The notes below the pieces were generated by a model. The model was given only the letters and a program-made list of their open reading frames with translations. It was not told the origin of the DNA and searched no databases. The translations under genes and the position numbers were made by a program. This document shows, piece by piece, positions 25,894-34,705 of a stretch of DNA of 64,000 nt. Position 1 is the first letter of the stretch. Each line of letters starts with the position of its first letter. This DNA is from an uncultured Bacteroidia bacterium (GTDB taxonomy: Bacteria; Bacteroidota; Bacteroidia; Bacteroidales; UBA932), in assembly GCA_902801885.1 (NCBI GenBank), contig CADCJX010000001.1:191961-255960 (forward strand), written 5' to 3'.

Positions 25894-26463
25894 ATGAAAG
25901 CAGAAAAGAACAAAGTGGTCAGCCTGACCTACGAACTGATCGTCGACGGAGCCCTTGCAGACAAGGCAGACGAGAACCGCCCTCTTGAATATATTCATGG
26001 GACAGGAATGCTCCTCCCCAAATTCGAGAGCGAAGTTGAAGGGAAGGAACCCGGAGACGAATTCGCATTCACCCTTACCCCCGAAGAGGGCTACGGAGTC
26101 TTCGACGAAACCAGGCTGATCCCACTTCCCAAGGAGGCATTCATGATCGACGGCAAGGTCCGTGAAGACCTGCTCGTAATCGGCAAGGTCATCCCCATGA
26201 TGAGCGACTCAGGCCAGGTGGTCAACGGCATCGTCTATGACGTTACAGATGAGAAGGTCACGATGAACTTCAACCACCCCATGGCCGGCAAGACCCTGAA
26301 CTTCACCGGCAAGGTAATAGAAGTCCGTGATGCCAGCGAGAAGGAACTCCAGAAGGGGCACCCCTGCAAGCACCACGGAGATGGTGAATGCTGCCACAAA
26401 GGCAAAGGACATCACAAGGACGGCGAATGCTGCCACGAAGGCGAAGGCTGCTGCGAAGAATAA
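25894..26463 (+). CDS. SlyD-like FKBP peptidyl-prolyl isomerase with His/Cys metal-binding tail
   Basis: 189 residues. Residues 1-150 are a SlyD-type FKBP with the inserted chaperone flap (LEYIHGTGMLLPKFESEVEG, FTLTPEEGYG, FNHPMAGKTLNFTGKV). The last 35 residues hold seven His and seven Cys, with the unit DGECCH occurring twice. SlyD tails of this kind bind Ni, Zn or Cu and deliver metal to enzymes such as hydrogenase. It starts 15 bases after tldE and may belong to the same transcript. The 3' end is 3 bases from the convergent remnant region. Confidence 0.92.
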   Translation: MKAEKNKVVSLTYELIVDGALADKADENRPLEYIHGTGMLLPKFESEVEGKEPGDEFAFTLTPEEGYGVFDETRLIPLPKEAFMIDGKVREDLLVIGKVIPMMSDSGQVVNGIVYDVTDEKVTMNFNHPMAGKTLNFTGKVIEVRDASEKELQKGHPCKHHGDGECCHKGKGHHKDGECCHEGEGCCEE

Positions 26464-26466
26464 ATC

Positions 26467-26725
26467 CTACTTCATATTGAAGTCGACCACGATCGGCAGA
26501 TGATCCGAGGGACGCCAGAAGTTTGAAAGGTTCTGGGGATCACGGATCGGAGTCGTGTACTCATCCCAAATGATGTCGGCATAGGTAATCCGGTCGTACA
26601 ACGGCTTCGTGCAATACACGAAGTCGATACGGCTGCCCTTGCCGCCCGTGCTCGGCTTGAATTCATTCGGGTACTTCTCCTTGATCACATCGATGTAAGG
26701 TGTGTTAGCACGGATGTAGTCATGC
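26467..26725 (-). pseudogene. C-terminal remnant of an endonuclease/exonuclease/phosphatase-family gene
   Basis: The frame reads HDYIRANTPYIDVIKEKY, then GGKGSRIDFVYCTKPLYDRI and finally FWRPSDHLPIVVDF. These are the last quarter of an EEP (DNase I-like) phosphodiesterase, including the catalytic IDFVY Asp and SDH His. The N-terminal catalytic residues are absent. Upstream, near 26725, the sequence joins a SusC fragment in a different frame, so it is a deletion scar. It is not a copy of the intact EEP gene at 34706, whose tail differs. Confidence 0.75.
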
Positions 26726-26969
26726 CCATCAGGTCGAAGGAATGGTCTCCAACCTCAGCCTTGTAATTGACGATGTCCTCGTTGAGGGCGAAGGCACGGC
26801 GGGTGTCGGTGATGGTGGCTGAATTGGTTGAATAGATGTACTTCTCCGTGGTGTAGGCCTGGTACTTGGCGTCCGAAATCTCGGTGGCGAAGTTCGCCGT
26901 GATCGTCAGACCGAAGGCCGTGACCATTGACAAGAATAATGTCAAGAATAAGGCTTGTTTGTTTAACAT
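26726..26969 (-). pseudogene. SusC remnant: signal peptide joined to an internal fragment
   Basis: The first 21 residues (MLNKQALFLTLFLSMVTAFGL) closely match the signal peptides of the two intact SusC proteins. The carboxypeptidase-like and plug domains are missing. The sequence goes straight into a barrel-type stretch (KYIYSTNSATITDTRRAF, NYKAEVGDHSFDLMG) and is then cut off at the EEP remnant. An ORF of 94 residues remains and could still be expressed as an exported peptide. The internal part resembles SusC middle strands only by pattern, so the exact parent is uncertain. Confidence 0.65.
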
Positions 26970-27059
26970 AAGTGGATAGATTAAAAATGTTATTAATTAG
27001 GATTGTTAAGCTCTTGCGCAATTTAACCACAGTATAACACATTTTGCGAAAATAACAAA

Positions 27060-27086
27060 GGCGACTGCCTTTTTTTGACAGCCGCC
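27060..27086 (-). terminator. Intrinsic terminator after the phosphatase/phosphodiester glycosidase gene
   Basis: A 10-bp stem with two G-U pairs (27077-27086 with 27060-27069) and an A7 loop on the minus strand, followed by TTTGTTATTTT. It lies 25 bases past the stop at 27112. Confidence 0.75.
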
Positions 27087-27111
27087 TGTTGTTATACAAT
27101 AGCTGGAAAAA

Positions 27112-29253
27112 CTATCTATCCATGCGATCCAGAATGTGGATATGGGTAACTACACGACGCTCTTTATCATGTTTGAACGTCCTTGAACCTGAAGGATAAT
27201 TTACCACATTGGTCCCTTCTGCACCGTGTCCCTTAACACACATTGCAGAAGAGCCTCCTCCATCCATATTCATTGCCTGGACAGGATGGAACTGGTCCTC
27301 GATGAAAGAGGTTAGTTCGAATGCGCTCATGCCTTCCGCTATCCCAGGTCTGCGGCCGTCGACAACAATCAGGAGAAGATGGTTGTCGGCAGTAGTAGCA
27401 ACTGCGGTACGAGGATGGCGGACTCCCTGATGCCTCATAGGATCTTCACGGCTTAGCTGGCCGATCTGGTCGCTTGTCATATTGGTCGCAGCGAAGTACT
27501 TCCCTACCGGCACATAGTTGTCAATCAGCATGGGAGCGCTGGTGAACACGTTCGGATAGGTAATGCTCTCGAAGGCCTTCCTCTGCTCGGGAACGGTCTT
27601 GTCTTTCCCTGTATATTCAATCTTCACGTTCCTGCCGTCAGTGCTGAACGAACAGTCGCTCTTCCACTGAGGCACGGCGCCGGCGTAAGGAACGATGTCG
27701 CAAGGAATATTGTAATGGATCTTATCATCTACTTTGATAAAGACAGACTCCCTCTCGTAAGTAGCATTGACGGTAGCGACTGCTCCCGACTTCTTGAAAG
27801 CGTCAGAGGTGGAAATCCTGTTGTCATCCAGGGTGAACTTGACCTCGTAACGAGGATTGTTGAGATCGACATCCACCACAGAGATAACCTGATTGGCGCC
27901 TGAGACCGGTTCAACTCCGCTGTAACGCTTGTAGACTATTCCCTGCTGGACTGTATCGACCTGCCATCCCTTCCTGAGGAACGAAGGACGGTTCTCAAGT
28001 GCATCCACATAATGGGCCCTCAGGTCGGACCAGTGGTAGAACGGCCACTTTTCAGTCTTGACGCCGGCGATCCTGGCCTCATTCTCATTAAGCAGGACTT
28101 TGACGAGGATATCCTTGGATCCTCTCTTCCTGAAGAAGACCATTTGGATGTTGGCACCCATCGGACAAGTGTTGGTAAGGTTCCAGGACGTCTCCGGATG
28201 CTCCGGATCACTGACCGGTGAGCAGCTGCCCTCGATGTCCATCTCAACTGCAAGAGGAGCTATCTGGGTGTCATGACCGTATCTCAGAGTTGCTCTGTAC
28301 TTCCCGCCTGCAAGAGCTTTGTCGGCATGTTCGATCATGTGGCGCAAGGTAGTCGAAGCTTCGTCGCGAACAATCTCCCCGAATTCCTCGGAGGGACCGA
28401 CGATGAAATATTCCTTCCAGTTGACAGCCCTCCACACTCCGTAGAAATCATCGTAAGTGAAATATTTATAGAGATCCACTCCAAGCTCGTCGTTCAAGGC
28501 ATTGTCAATCGCAAGCTCCCAGATGTAACGAGTGAAACGCTTCCTGTCTTCAGGAGTCATGAATGTATTCTTCCCTTCTTCCCCGTAGGTGAATATCTTG
28601 TCGAGCAGAGCCTCGTTGGATCCCTCCTCGAGCACCCTCCCGTCAAAATCCTTCCCGTATTCACGGGAAACGGCTGAGACGGGGAAAGAATTGAACACCT
28701 CTGCCTGGACTTTGGGTCCGACATGACGGTCATAGCTGACCTTGGGATTCCTGGCCGTGATGGCATCGAGGCTGTAAGCCATGCTCATGATGCAACGCTG
28801 GCTCGTGGATGCGTAGACATCGATCCTGCAGTCCGGTCCGGAGAAGATCTCCGGATAACGGGAAACAGTCCTGCTCATGATATGGTAATGCTCACGGCCG
28901 CCTCTGGGGAGAAGCATCCCAGAGAGACCTACCGCGTCAGAGGCTATCTTCCTGACATCTTCAAGCAGTTCCTTGCCCATGGAAGTCAGGTACCCTCCCC
29001 TTGCGGCTGTTTCCAGGATTTCCAGTGGCTTGGTGTAGCTGGCATCCGAGAGGAGATAACGGCTTCCGTGCCTCTGGAAGGTCGAAATGTAGACTGGCTT
29101 GTAACCGGCGGGAGCCTTGGTAAACTGGGTCTCGACATCAGGATATGGGGCATAAGACCATGTAAGGTCCTTGATGTCCTGGGCGAACGCCGATGCAAAG
29201 AATAAAAGCATCGCTGCTAAGGCGACAAATCTCTTGGAGTGATGAAGGGACAT
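27112..29253 (-). CDS. Two-domain enzyme: histidine acid phosphatase (phytase/MINPP-like) fused to NAGPA-type phosphodiester glycosidase
   Basis: 713 residues with a signal peptide (to about 25). Residues about 50-400 are a histidine-phosphatase domain with catalytic RHGSR (61-65), the SQRCIMSMA segment and a distal GHD motif (LRYGHDTQIAPL). Residues about 470-705 match phosphodiester glycosidase (PF09992, the NAGPA 'uncovering enzyme' fold), with VATVNATYERES, HLLLIVVDGRRPG and MNMDGGGSSAMCV. The glycosidase could release a capping sugar from a sugar phosphodiester, exposing a monoester for the phosphatase domain. That sequence of steps is inference. It follows SusC2/SusD2 but has its own -7 box. 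Confidence 0.85.
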   Translation of the reverse strand: MSLHHSKRFVALAAMLLFFASAFAQDIKDLTWSYAPYPDVETQFTKAPAGYKPVYISTFQRHGSRYLLSDASYTKPLEILETAARGGYLTSMGKELLEDVRKIASDAVGLSGMLLPRGGREHYHIMSRTVSRYPEIFSGPDCRIDVYASTSQRCIMSMAYSLDAITARNPKVSYDRHVGPKVQAEVFNSFPVSAVSREYGKDFDGRVLEEGSNEALLDKIFTYGEEGKNTFMTPEDRKRFTRYIWELAIDNALNDELGVDLYKYFTYDDFYGVWRAVNWKEYFIVGPSEEFGEIVRDEASTTLRHMIEHADKALAGGKYRATLRYGHDTQIAPLAVEMDIEGSCSPVSDPEHPETSWNLTNTCPMGANIQMVFFRKRGSKDILVKVLLNENEARIAGVKTEKWPFYHWSDLRAHYVDALENRPSFLRKGWQVDTVQQGIVYKRYSGVEPVSGANQVISVVDVDLNNPRYEVKFTLDDNRISTSDAFKKSGAVATVNATYERESVFIKVDDKIHYNIPCDIVPYAGAVPQWKSDCSFSTDGRNVKIEYTGKDKTVPEQRKAFESITYPNVFTSAPMLIDNYVPVGKYFAATNMTSDQIGQLSREDPMRHQGVRHPRTAVATTADNHLLLIVVDGRRPGIAEGMSAFELTSFIEDQFHPVQAMNMDGGGSSAMCVKGHGAEGTNVVNYPSGSRTFKHDKERRVVTHIHILDRMDR

Positions 29254-29276
29254 TGTTTTATCTATTTGGTTATATG

Positions 29277-29284
29277 CAAATATA
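29277..29284 (-). promoter_or_regulatory. -7 promoter box for the phosphatase/glycosidase gene
   Basis: The minus-strand sequence TATATTTG matches TAnnTTTG, 23 bases before ATG 29253 and downstream of the SusD2 terminator, so the gene can be expressed separately. Confidence 0.6.
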
Positions 29285-29309
29285 ACAAGTTAAACAGACA
29301 ATAAAAACA

Positions 29310-29336
29310 AGGCAGGGCCCCGATCGGGCCCTGCCT
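29310..29336 (-). terminator. Intrinsic terminator after susD copy 2
   Basis: An 11-bp perfect GC-rich stem (29310-29320 with 29326-29336) with a five-base loop, followed on the minus strand by TGTTTTTATTG. Confidence 0.85.
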
Positions 29337-29359
29337 GAGCATTGTAATAAGTAGTTCTG

Positions 29360-31204
29360 CTACCAACCCGGGTTCTGCCTGAGCTGATTCTTGTCTGAAT
29401 ACAGATCGAGAACAACCTGAGGGATAGGATAGAGGTACTGCCTCTCCGGCCATGCCCTGCCCGGCATCGCATAGTGGATCAGGTAACCACCATCGACTGG
29501 CTTGACATTGAGATAGTTGTTCTTAGCCGTGCCTACATAGACCTGGATAGACGCATAGGTTTCGTCTCCGATCTTGTCAGTGTCATAGAAGTATGCATCA
29601 GGTTTGCCGTCACCATTAAGATCGACTGGAGCATTGATTGCAGGAATAAAGATTCCATCCCAAGGATCCTCTGTCCAAAGGTTGATCATGGCCCAGCGTT
29701 TGAGGTCCTGGAGACGGAAGCCTTCGAATGCGAGCTCTATCTCCCTTTCACGAAGGACCTCGAGCAAAGCAGGATTGGAGGCCATCTTGGGATAATAGCT
29801 GGCAATGTAAGGCTCAGCCTTGGTAGGCCTCGCTGTGAGTGTTCCGGTCTCGTCTGTGCCACCGGTGATTCCAGCCCTGGCGCGAAGTGCGCCGACAGTC
29901 TGTGCCCAGTCTGCATCAGTCAGGGAACCAAGTTCTGCCTTAGCCTCAGCATAGTTGAGGAGGACCTCAGCATAACGCATGAGAGGAGTGTTGTTGTCAT
30001 TGGTGGCAGCATCATCGTAGCTGATGTCATCCATGACAAACTTTGTAACCTGGTAGCCTGTAAGTGAGTGGCCCTGGAAGTTGGCCGGAGTAAGGGCCGG
30101 ACCGGCAGGGGTCGTGCGCTCGTAGTCATAGGCACGAAGGGTCTGATTCATACGATAGTCACGTCCCTTGGTCTCCTCGAAGAACTGCTTGTAAGAACCG
30201 TCAGCATTGAACTCGTTGTACGGGGTTCCGTCAAGGTTCAGATAGGTCTTCGCAAACTTGCGGGACATGCAGAGGTGAGGTCCGTAAGTCGAGGAGTTCC
30301 ACCACCAGTTCTGCTCACCGAGATCGATAGCGGCATCTGCAACGATTGCAAAGATGACTTCGTCGGTCTGAGTGTTGAGAGAGGTGAACAACTCACGATA
30401 TGCTCCGGTGCCTGCGCCCTTGTAGGCAGTACCAGTGTGAAGCTTGTAAGGGCCCTTGTCCATTACCTCCTTGGCCGCAGCTGCAGCAAGGGTGTAAAGG
30501 TCATTCGGAGAATACTTGGTGCAGCCGGTCTTGGCGAAATCAAGTGCATCATTGGCATGATACTTTCTCCACGCTGCCTCGAACAGGCAGACGCGGGACT
30601 TGAACGCAGGAGCAAGCCATTTTGTCACCAGGGCGGCATTGTCGGAAGAAACGACCGTGATGTTGTCGTAGGCATAGTCCAGATCCTCAATAATCTTTTC
30701 GATAATGAGGTCACGGGTGTCCTGACCTTTGAAAAGATCCTCATCCTCAGGAGAGTTGAAGACCTTGTCGATCCACGGAACAGGTCCGTAGGTCACGAGC
30801 TTGTCAAAGTAGAAACGGGCCCTGAAGAGACGTGCAATACCATTGTAGTTATTGCGTATCGCCGCAGGAACTTCTTCATTGACGTTGTTCTCCAGGAAGA
30901 AATTGATGTTCCTAAGCGCGGTCCATGACCAACTGGTGGAAGAGTTGACTGTGTAGGCACCGACCTCCATTCCGCTGATGGACTGCTTCACACCGTAGTC
31001 CAATGTTGCATCGCGATGCGCGGCATTGTCATCCGTCGGGAGAACATTATAGAAGGAATATGCATAAGTCTTCAAGCCTCCTTCAGAACTGAAAACCATA
31101 CTGACGCTGGCATCGGACTTGGGCTCCTCATCGAAGGTGCAAGCGGTTGCAAGCAATGCTCCGAAAGCCAGGATTGCGAATAAACTCTTTTTCATCGCTT
31201 TCAT
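29360..31204 (-). CDS. SusD-like surface glycan-binding lipoprotein, copy 2
   Basis: 614 residues with lipobox LLATAC (Cys near 22), the N-terminal SusD alpha-solenoid (FLENNVNEEVPAAIRNNYNG, LFRARFYFDKLVTYG) and the C-terminal RagB/SusD domain (MRYAEVLLNYAEAKAELG, REREIELAFEGFRLQDLKRW). SusD caps the SusC barrel and binds the substrate at the cell surface. It starts 3 bases after its SusC. It is closely similar along its whole length to the SusD at 35740-37599, which indicates a tandem duplication. ATGs at 31204 and 31195 are both possible starts. Confidence 0.95.
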   Translation of the reverse strand: MKAMKKSLFAILAFGALLATACTFDEEPKSDASVSMVFSSEGGLKTYAYSFYNVLPTDDNAAHRDATLDYGVKQSISGMEVGAYTVNSSTSWSWTALRNINFFLENNVNEEVPAAIRNNYNGIARLFRARFYFDKLVTYGPVPWIDKVFNSPEDEDLFKGQDTRDLIIEKIIEDLDYAYDNITVVSSDNAALVTKWLAPAFKSRVCLFEAAWRKYHANDALDFAKTGCTKYSPNDLYTLAAAAAKEVMDKGPYKLHTGTAYKGAGTGAYRELFTSLNTQTDEVIFAIVADAAIDLGEQNWWWNSSTYGPHLCMSRKFAKTYLNLDGTPYNEFNADGSYKQFFEETKGRDYRMNQTLRAYDYERTTPAGPALTPANFQGHSLTGYQVTKFVMDDISYDDAATNDNNTPLMRYAEVLLNYAEAKAELGSLTDADWAQTVGALRARAGITGGTDETGTLTARPTKAEPYIASYYPKMASNPALLEVLREREIELAFEGFRLQDLKRWAMINLWTEDPWDGIFIPAINAPVDLNGDGKPDAYFYDTDKIGDETYASIQVYVGTAKNNYLNVKPVDGGYLIHYAMPGRAWPERQYLYPIPQVVLDLYSDKNQLRQNPGW

Positions 31205-31207
31205 CGT

Positions 31208-34200
31208 TTAGAAGGTAATGTTAAGACCAAGTGAGAAGATGCTCATGATCGGGTAGTTGTAGGCATCGCCTCGGCTGGTGCTGAGGTCGACGTCGGAAGT
31301 TCCGATGTTGGAGACGTTGATGTCCCTTGTGAGCTTGTACAGAGGTGACCATGTCCAGACATTCTCACCGGAGAAGAAGATTCCGATCTGATCTGCGTTG
31401 ATCCTGCTGACAATGGACTTAGGAAGGTTGTAGCCAACCTGGAGGTTCTTCAGGCGGATGTAGGCGACACTCTGCAGGTAACGGGTGTTGGCAGCCCAGG
31501 TACCCTTGTAGAAGGTGTCGTTGTAACCTGAGTAGCGCGGCAGGTAGGCGTCGGTGTTGTCCTCGGTCCAGTAGTTGCCGATGTGCCACTTAGGCAGGTA
31601 GCCGTAAGGACGGTTGTACTGTCCCCACATTGTCGAGGCCTCATTGGAAGGATACCAATCCTGCTTGCCGACTCCCTGGAAGAAGGCGGTCACCCAGATA
31701 TTGTTCCAATCAAGGTTGATTGTAAAGCTGTACATGTAACGGGGGTCCTCGTTACCGATGATCTTACGGTCACCCGGATCGTCAACGGTGTTGCGACCAC
31801 GGTCGATGTAACCGTTACCGTTAAGGTCTTCATACTTGGTGTCTCCAAGACGGGTCTTGTAGTCCTTTGTAGCACGGATCAGGGGGTTGAAATAGGACTG
31901 GCCGGCCTTCTTTGCATTTGCTTCGGCGGCATCAATGTCAGCCTGGCTCTGCCAGAGTCCGTTTGAGGTAAATCCCCAGAGTTCACCCATCCTCATGCCG
32001 ACATAGTAGTTGCCGGCAAGTGCCTGGTTGGCATCAGTAGAAAGGGTCTTCTGCTCGTTGTTATACTTGTCGATGATTGAATAGTAGTCAGACAAGGAAG
32101 CCCTGACACTGTACTTGAACGGCTTGCCACCAAGATCGAACTGATCCTTCCAAGTAACCGAAGCCTCGAAACCATAGGTGGAGAGGTCGGCATAGTTGCC
32201 TCTAGGAGAAGATGCTCCAAACACATTAGGGACGGTAGGACCGGCGACAATCATGTCGGTGGTCTTTCTGAGATAATAATCAAATGATCCAGAGAGACGG
32301 CCGTTGAGGAAACCGAAGTCAACACCAGCATCATAAGTCGTTGCAGTCTCCCAGGTCAGATCCTCAGGAAGTGCAGCAGGTGAAGAAAGGTATCTCTGCT
32401 TGATTCCGTCAAGGATGTAGCTGGAAGTGGACACACCAAGAGTCTGCTTGTACTGGTAGTTGCCCAGTCCGTTTGCATTACCCAGAGAACCATAGGAAAC
32501 ACGGAACTTCAACTGAGAGATAGCTTCAGGAGAGATGTTCCACCAAGGCTCCTCGGTAACCCTCCAACCAAGGGAGATTGAAGGGAAGAATGCCCAGCGG
32601 TGATTGGCGGGGAAACGTGAAGAGACGTCATAACGGCCGTTGATCTCGAGGAGGTAACGGTTGTCGAAGACATAATTCAACCTGCCGAAGAAACCTCCGA
32701 ACTTGTAGGCTGACCAAGATGAACTGATAGCCTTTGAATCAGTTCCGAATGCGAGATTGATGTTCTCGACATCTTCCGTAAGAAGGTCGGTATTGGAGAC
32801 CTCGATCCTCTTGTTCTGGCTCTGCTCGTAGTTCCAACCGACCATAGCCTTAAAGTAGTGCTTCTCTGCGAAGGTGTTCTCGTACTCACCGTAAATGTTG
32901 GTAGCAATATAACGTGTATTGCGAGGGTACTCGTACATCCTGGTCTGAGGAGCAGTTGCAATTGTTTCAATCAGAGGATCACCATTGGAATCAACACCCT
33001 TTGAATAAGGGGTACGGACCTGACGGAGATTGCGGTCGTAGGTGGTCTTCTTATAGGTAAGGTCACCGTTGAAACGAAGCTTGTTTTCAAAGAACTTTGC
33101 AGTGAAGGAAGCCGTGTTGCGCATTACTTCGTTGATGGTGGTCATACCGCTCTTTCCCTGAAGGAGGTCACCGACGGTGTAGACACCGGAGTAAGTGATG
33201 GTTCCGTCTTCGTTGTAGATAGGCTGTGAAGGGTGACCTTCGTCAGCAATACATCTCCAGATTTCGCCTGATCCCTCGGAGAACGTCCTGGGGTTGTAGT
33301 AGTTGTTGTAAGCCATCTCGACGTTGTCCATGATCTTCAACCAGGGAGTTACCTGGTAACCGGCCTTGAAGCGGGTGTTGAAGCTCTTGTACTTATCGGT
33401 CTGGACATTGCTGTTGAACAATCCATCATAGGTATAGAAACGGCCTGACATGTAGTAGTCGAACTTGCCGTCAGTTCCAGAGATAGAGAGGTTCTGGTTC
33501 TGTGAGAACACCCAGTCCTTGTAGAGTTCATCGATATAGTCGACACTCTCAGGATAGTAGACGTAACGGCCCTTGGTTCCGATCGAGCCGTCGGAAATAA
33601 CCTGCCCGAACTGGCCGGTTTCATGACGGCGCTTGTACTCCTCAAGCCACGCCAGCGAGAACTGCTGGGTCTTGTTGATTCCGGAAGGATTGGAGAGCTG
33701 GTAATTGTTGTAAGCCGTGTAGAAGTGATCTGCCCAGACATAACCATCAGTAACGAGGTCGAGGAGATTCTCCGGTCTCTGCATCGAGAAGTTGCCTGAA
33801 TATGAAACCTTTGCCTTACCTGCTGCTGCGTTCTTGGTGGTGATAAGGACAACTCCGTAAGGAGCACGTGCTCCGTAGATAGCGGAAGATGCAGCGTCCT
33901 TCAGGACGGAGATACTTTCGATATCGTCAGGGTTGACCATTGAAGGGTCTCCTTCAACACCGTCAATGAGGACGAGGGCGCTGCCACCGTTGATGGAGCC
34001 GGTACCACGGACATTGAAGTCGGCGGTACGACCAGGCTTACCATCGGCCAGTGTGATGTTGAGGTTCGGAATAGCACCGACCAACATCTGGGTGAGGTTG
34101 GCGGACTGACGTCCTTCGAGTTCCTCACCGGAAACGGCCTCGACCGCACCGGTCATGTTGATCTTCTTCTGAGTACCGTAACCGACGACCACGGTCTCAT

Positions 34201-34516
34201 TGAGTGAAAGGGCATCATCCTCAAGGATGACTACAACCTGGGACTGAGTAGAAGGGACACTGACCTTCTTGCTCGCATAACCCAGAGATGATACATCCAG
34301 GACGACAGTTCCGGACGGAACAGACAGACTGAATGCTCCGTTAAGATCTGTGACAGTTCCCTGTGTCGTGCCATCAAGCATGACTCCGGCTCCCATTAGG
34401 GGTTCGCCTTTGGCATCACGTACGACACCGGTCACCGTACGGTTCTGAGCAAACAGACCGAACGACGTGACCACTGACAGGAACAGCGTCAAGATCAAAG
34501 AATGTTTGTGAAACAT
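31208..34516 (-). CDS. SusC/RagA-type TonB-dependent outer-membrane transporter, copy 2
   Basis: 1102 residues: signal peptide (ending FGLFAQ), a carboxypeptidase-D-like regulatory domain (about 25-100, TVTGVVRDAKGEPLMGAGVM), the plug domain (about 110-230, VVVGYGTQKKINMTGAVEAV, NPDDIESISVLKDAASSAIYG) and a 22-strand barrel ending in an aromatic C-terminus. It imports the substrate bound by SusD using TonB energy. No extra N-terminal signalling domain is present, so it is not a FecA-type sigma-regulated transporter. It is highly similar to copy 1 (37600-40905). Confidence 0.96.
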   Translation of the reverse strand: MFHKHSLILTLFLSVVTSFGLFAQNRTVTGVVRDAKGEPLMGAGVMLDGTTQGTVTDLNGAFSLSVPSGTVVLDVSSLGYASKKVSVPSTQSQVVVILEDDALSLNETVVVGYGTQKKINMTGAVEAVSGEELEGRQSANLTQMLVGAIPNLNITLADGKPGRTADFNVRGTGSINGGSALVLIDGVEGDPSMVNPDDIESISVLKDAASSAIYGARAPYGVVLITTKNAAAGKAKVSYSGNFSMQRPENLLDLVTDGYVWADHFYTAYNNYQLSNPSGINKTQQFSLAWLEEYKRRHETGQFGQVISDGSIGTKGRYVYYPESVDYIDELYKDWVFSQNQNLSISGTDGKFDYYMSGRFYTYDGLFNSNVQTDKYKSFNTRFKAGYQVTPWLKIMDNVEMAYNNYYNPRTFSEGSGEIWRCIADEGHPSQPIYNEDGTITYSGVYTVGDLLQGKSGMTTINEVMRNTASFTAKFFENKLRFNGDLTYKKTTYDRNLRQVRTPYSKGVDSNGDPLIETIATAPQTRMYEYPRNTRYIATNIYGEYENTFAEKHYFKAMVGWNYEQSQNKRIEVSNTDLLTEDVENINLAFGTDSKAISSSWSAYKFGGFFGRLNYVFDNRYLLEINGRYDVSSRFPANHRWAFFPSISLGWRVTEEPWWNISPEAISQLKFRVSYGSLGNANGLGNYQYKQTLGVSTSSYILDGIKQRYLSSPAALPEDLTWETATTYDAGVDFGFLNGRLSGSFDYYLRKTTDMIVAGPTVPNVFGASSPRGNYADLSTYGFEASVTWKDQFDLGGKPFKYSVRASLSDYYSIIDKYNNEQKTLSTDANQALAGNYYVGMRMGELWGFTSNGLWQSQADIDAAEANAKKAGQSYFNPLIRATKDYKTRLGDTKYEDLNGNGYIDRGRNTVDDPGDRKIIGNEDPRYMYSFTINLDWNNIWVTAFFQGVGKQDWYPSNEASTMWGQYNRPYGYLPKWHIGNYWTEDNTDAYLPRYSGYNDTFYKGTWAANTRYLQSVAYIRLKNLQVGYNLPKSIVSRINADQIGIFFSGENVWTWSPLYKLTRDINVSNIGTSDVDLSTSRGDAYNYPIMSIFSLGLNITF

Positions 34517-34655
34517 AGGTTTGTGGATTAATTAAACAAGTGTTATAATATGATTTTTGGACACTAGTCTTATTAATAATGCAAAGTGGTTCGTTTCGTA
34601 ATTTGAGTACAAGATAACCTAATTTGCGAAATAATCAAAATAATCCACAAAAAAA

Positions 34656-34678
34656 GCAGTCGATCATCGATCGGCTGC
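34656..34678 (-). terminator. Intrinsic terminator after the EEP lipoprotein gene
   Basis: A 10-bp stem with one G-U pair (34669-34678 with 34656-34665), a three-base loop and a minus-strand TTTTTTTG tract. It separates the SusC1/SusD1/EEP unit from SusC copy 2. Confidence 0.85.
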
Positions 34679-34705
34679 CAGCATTTCAAAACTCCTGAAA
34701 TCAGA

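Noticed and set aside
30068..30928. Open frame of 286 codons on the plus strand within the SusD region (similar ones at 35782 and 36700)
   Set aside because: Antisense shadows of SusD. The parallel shadows in both SusD copies follow from the duplication, not from a conserved antisense gene.
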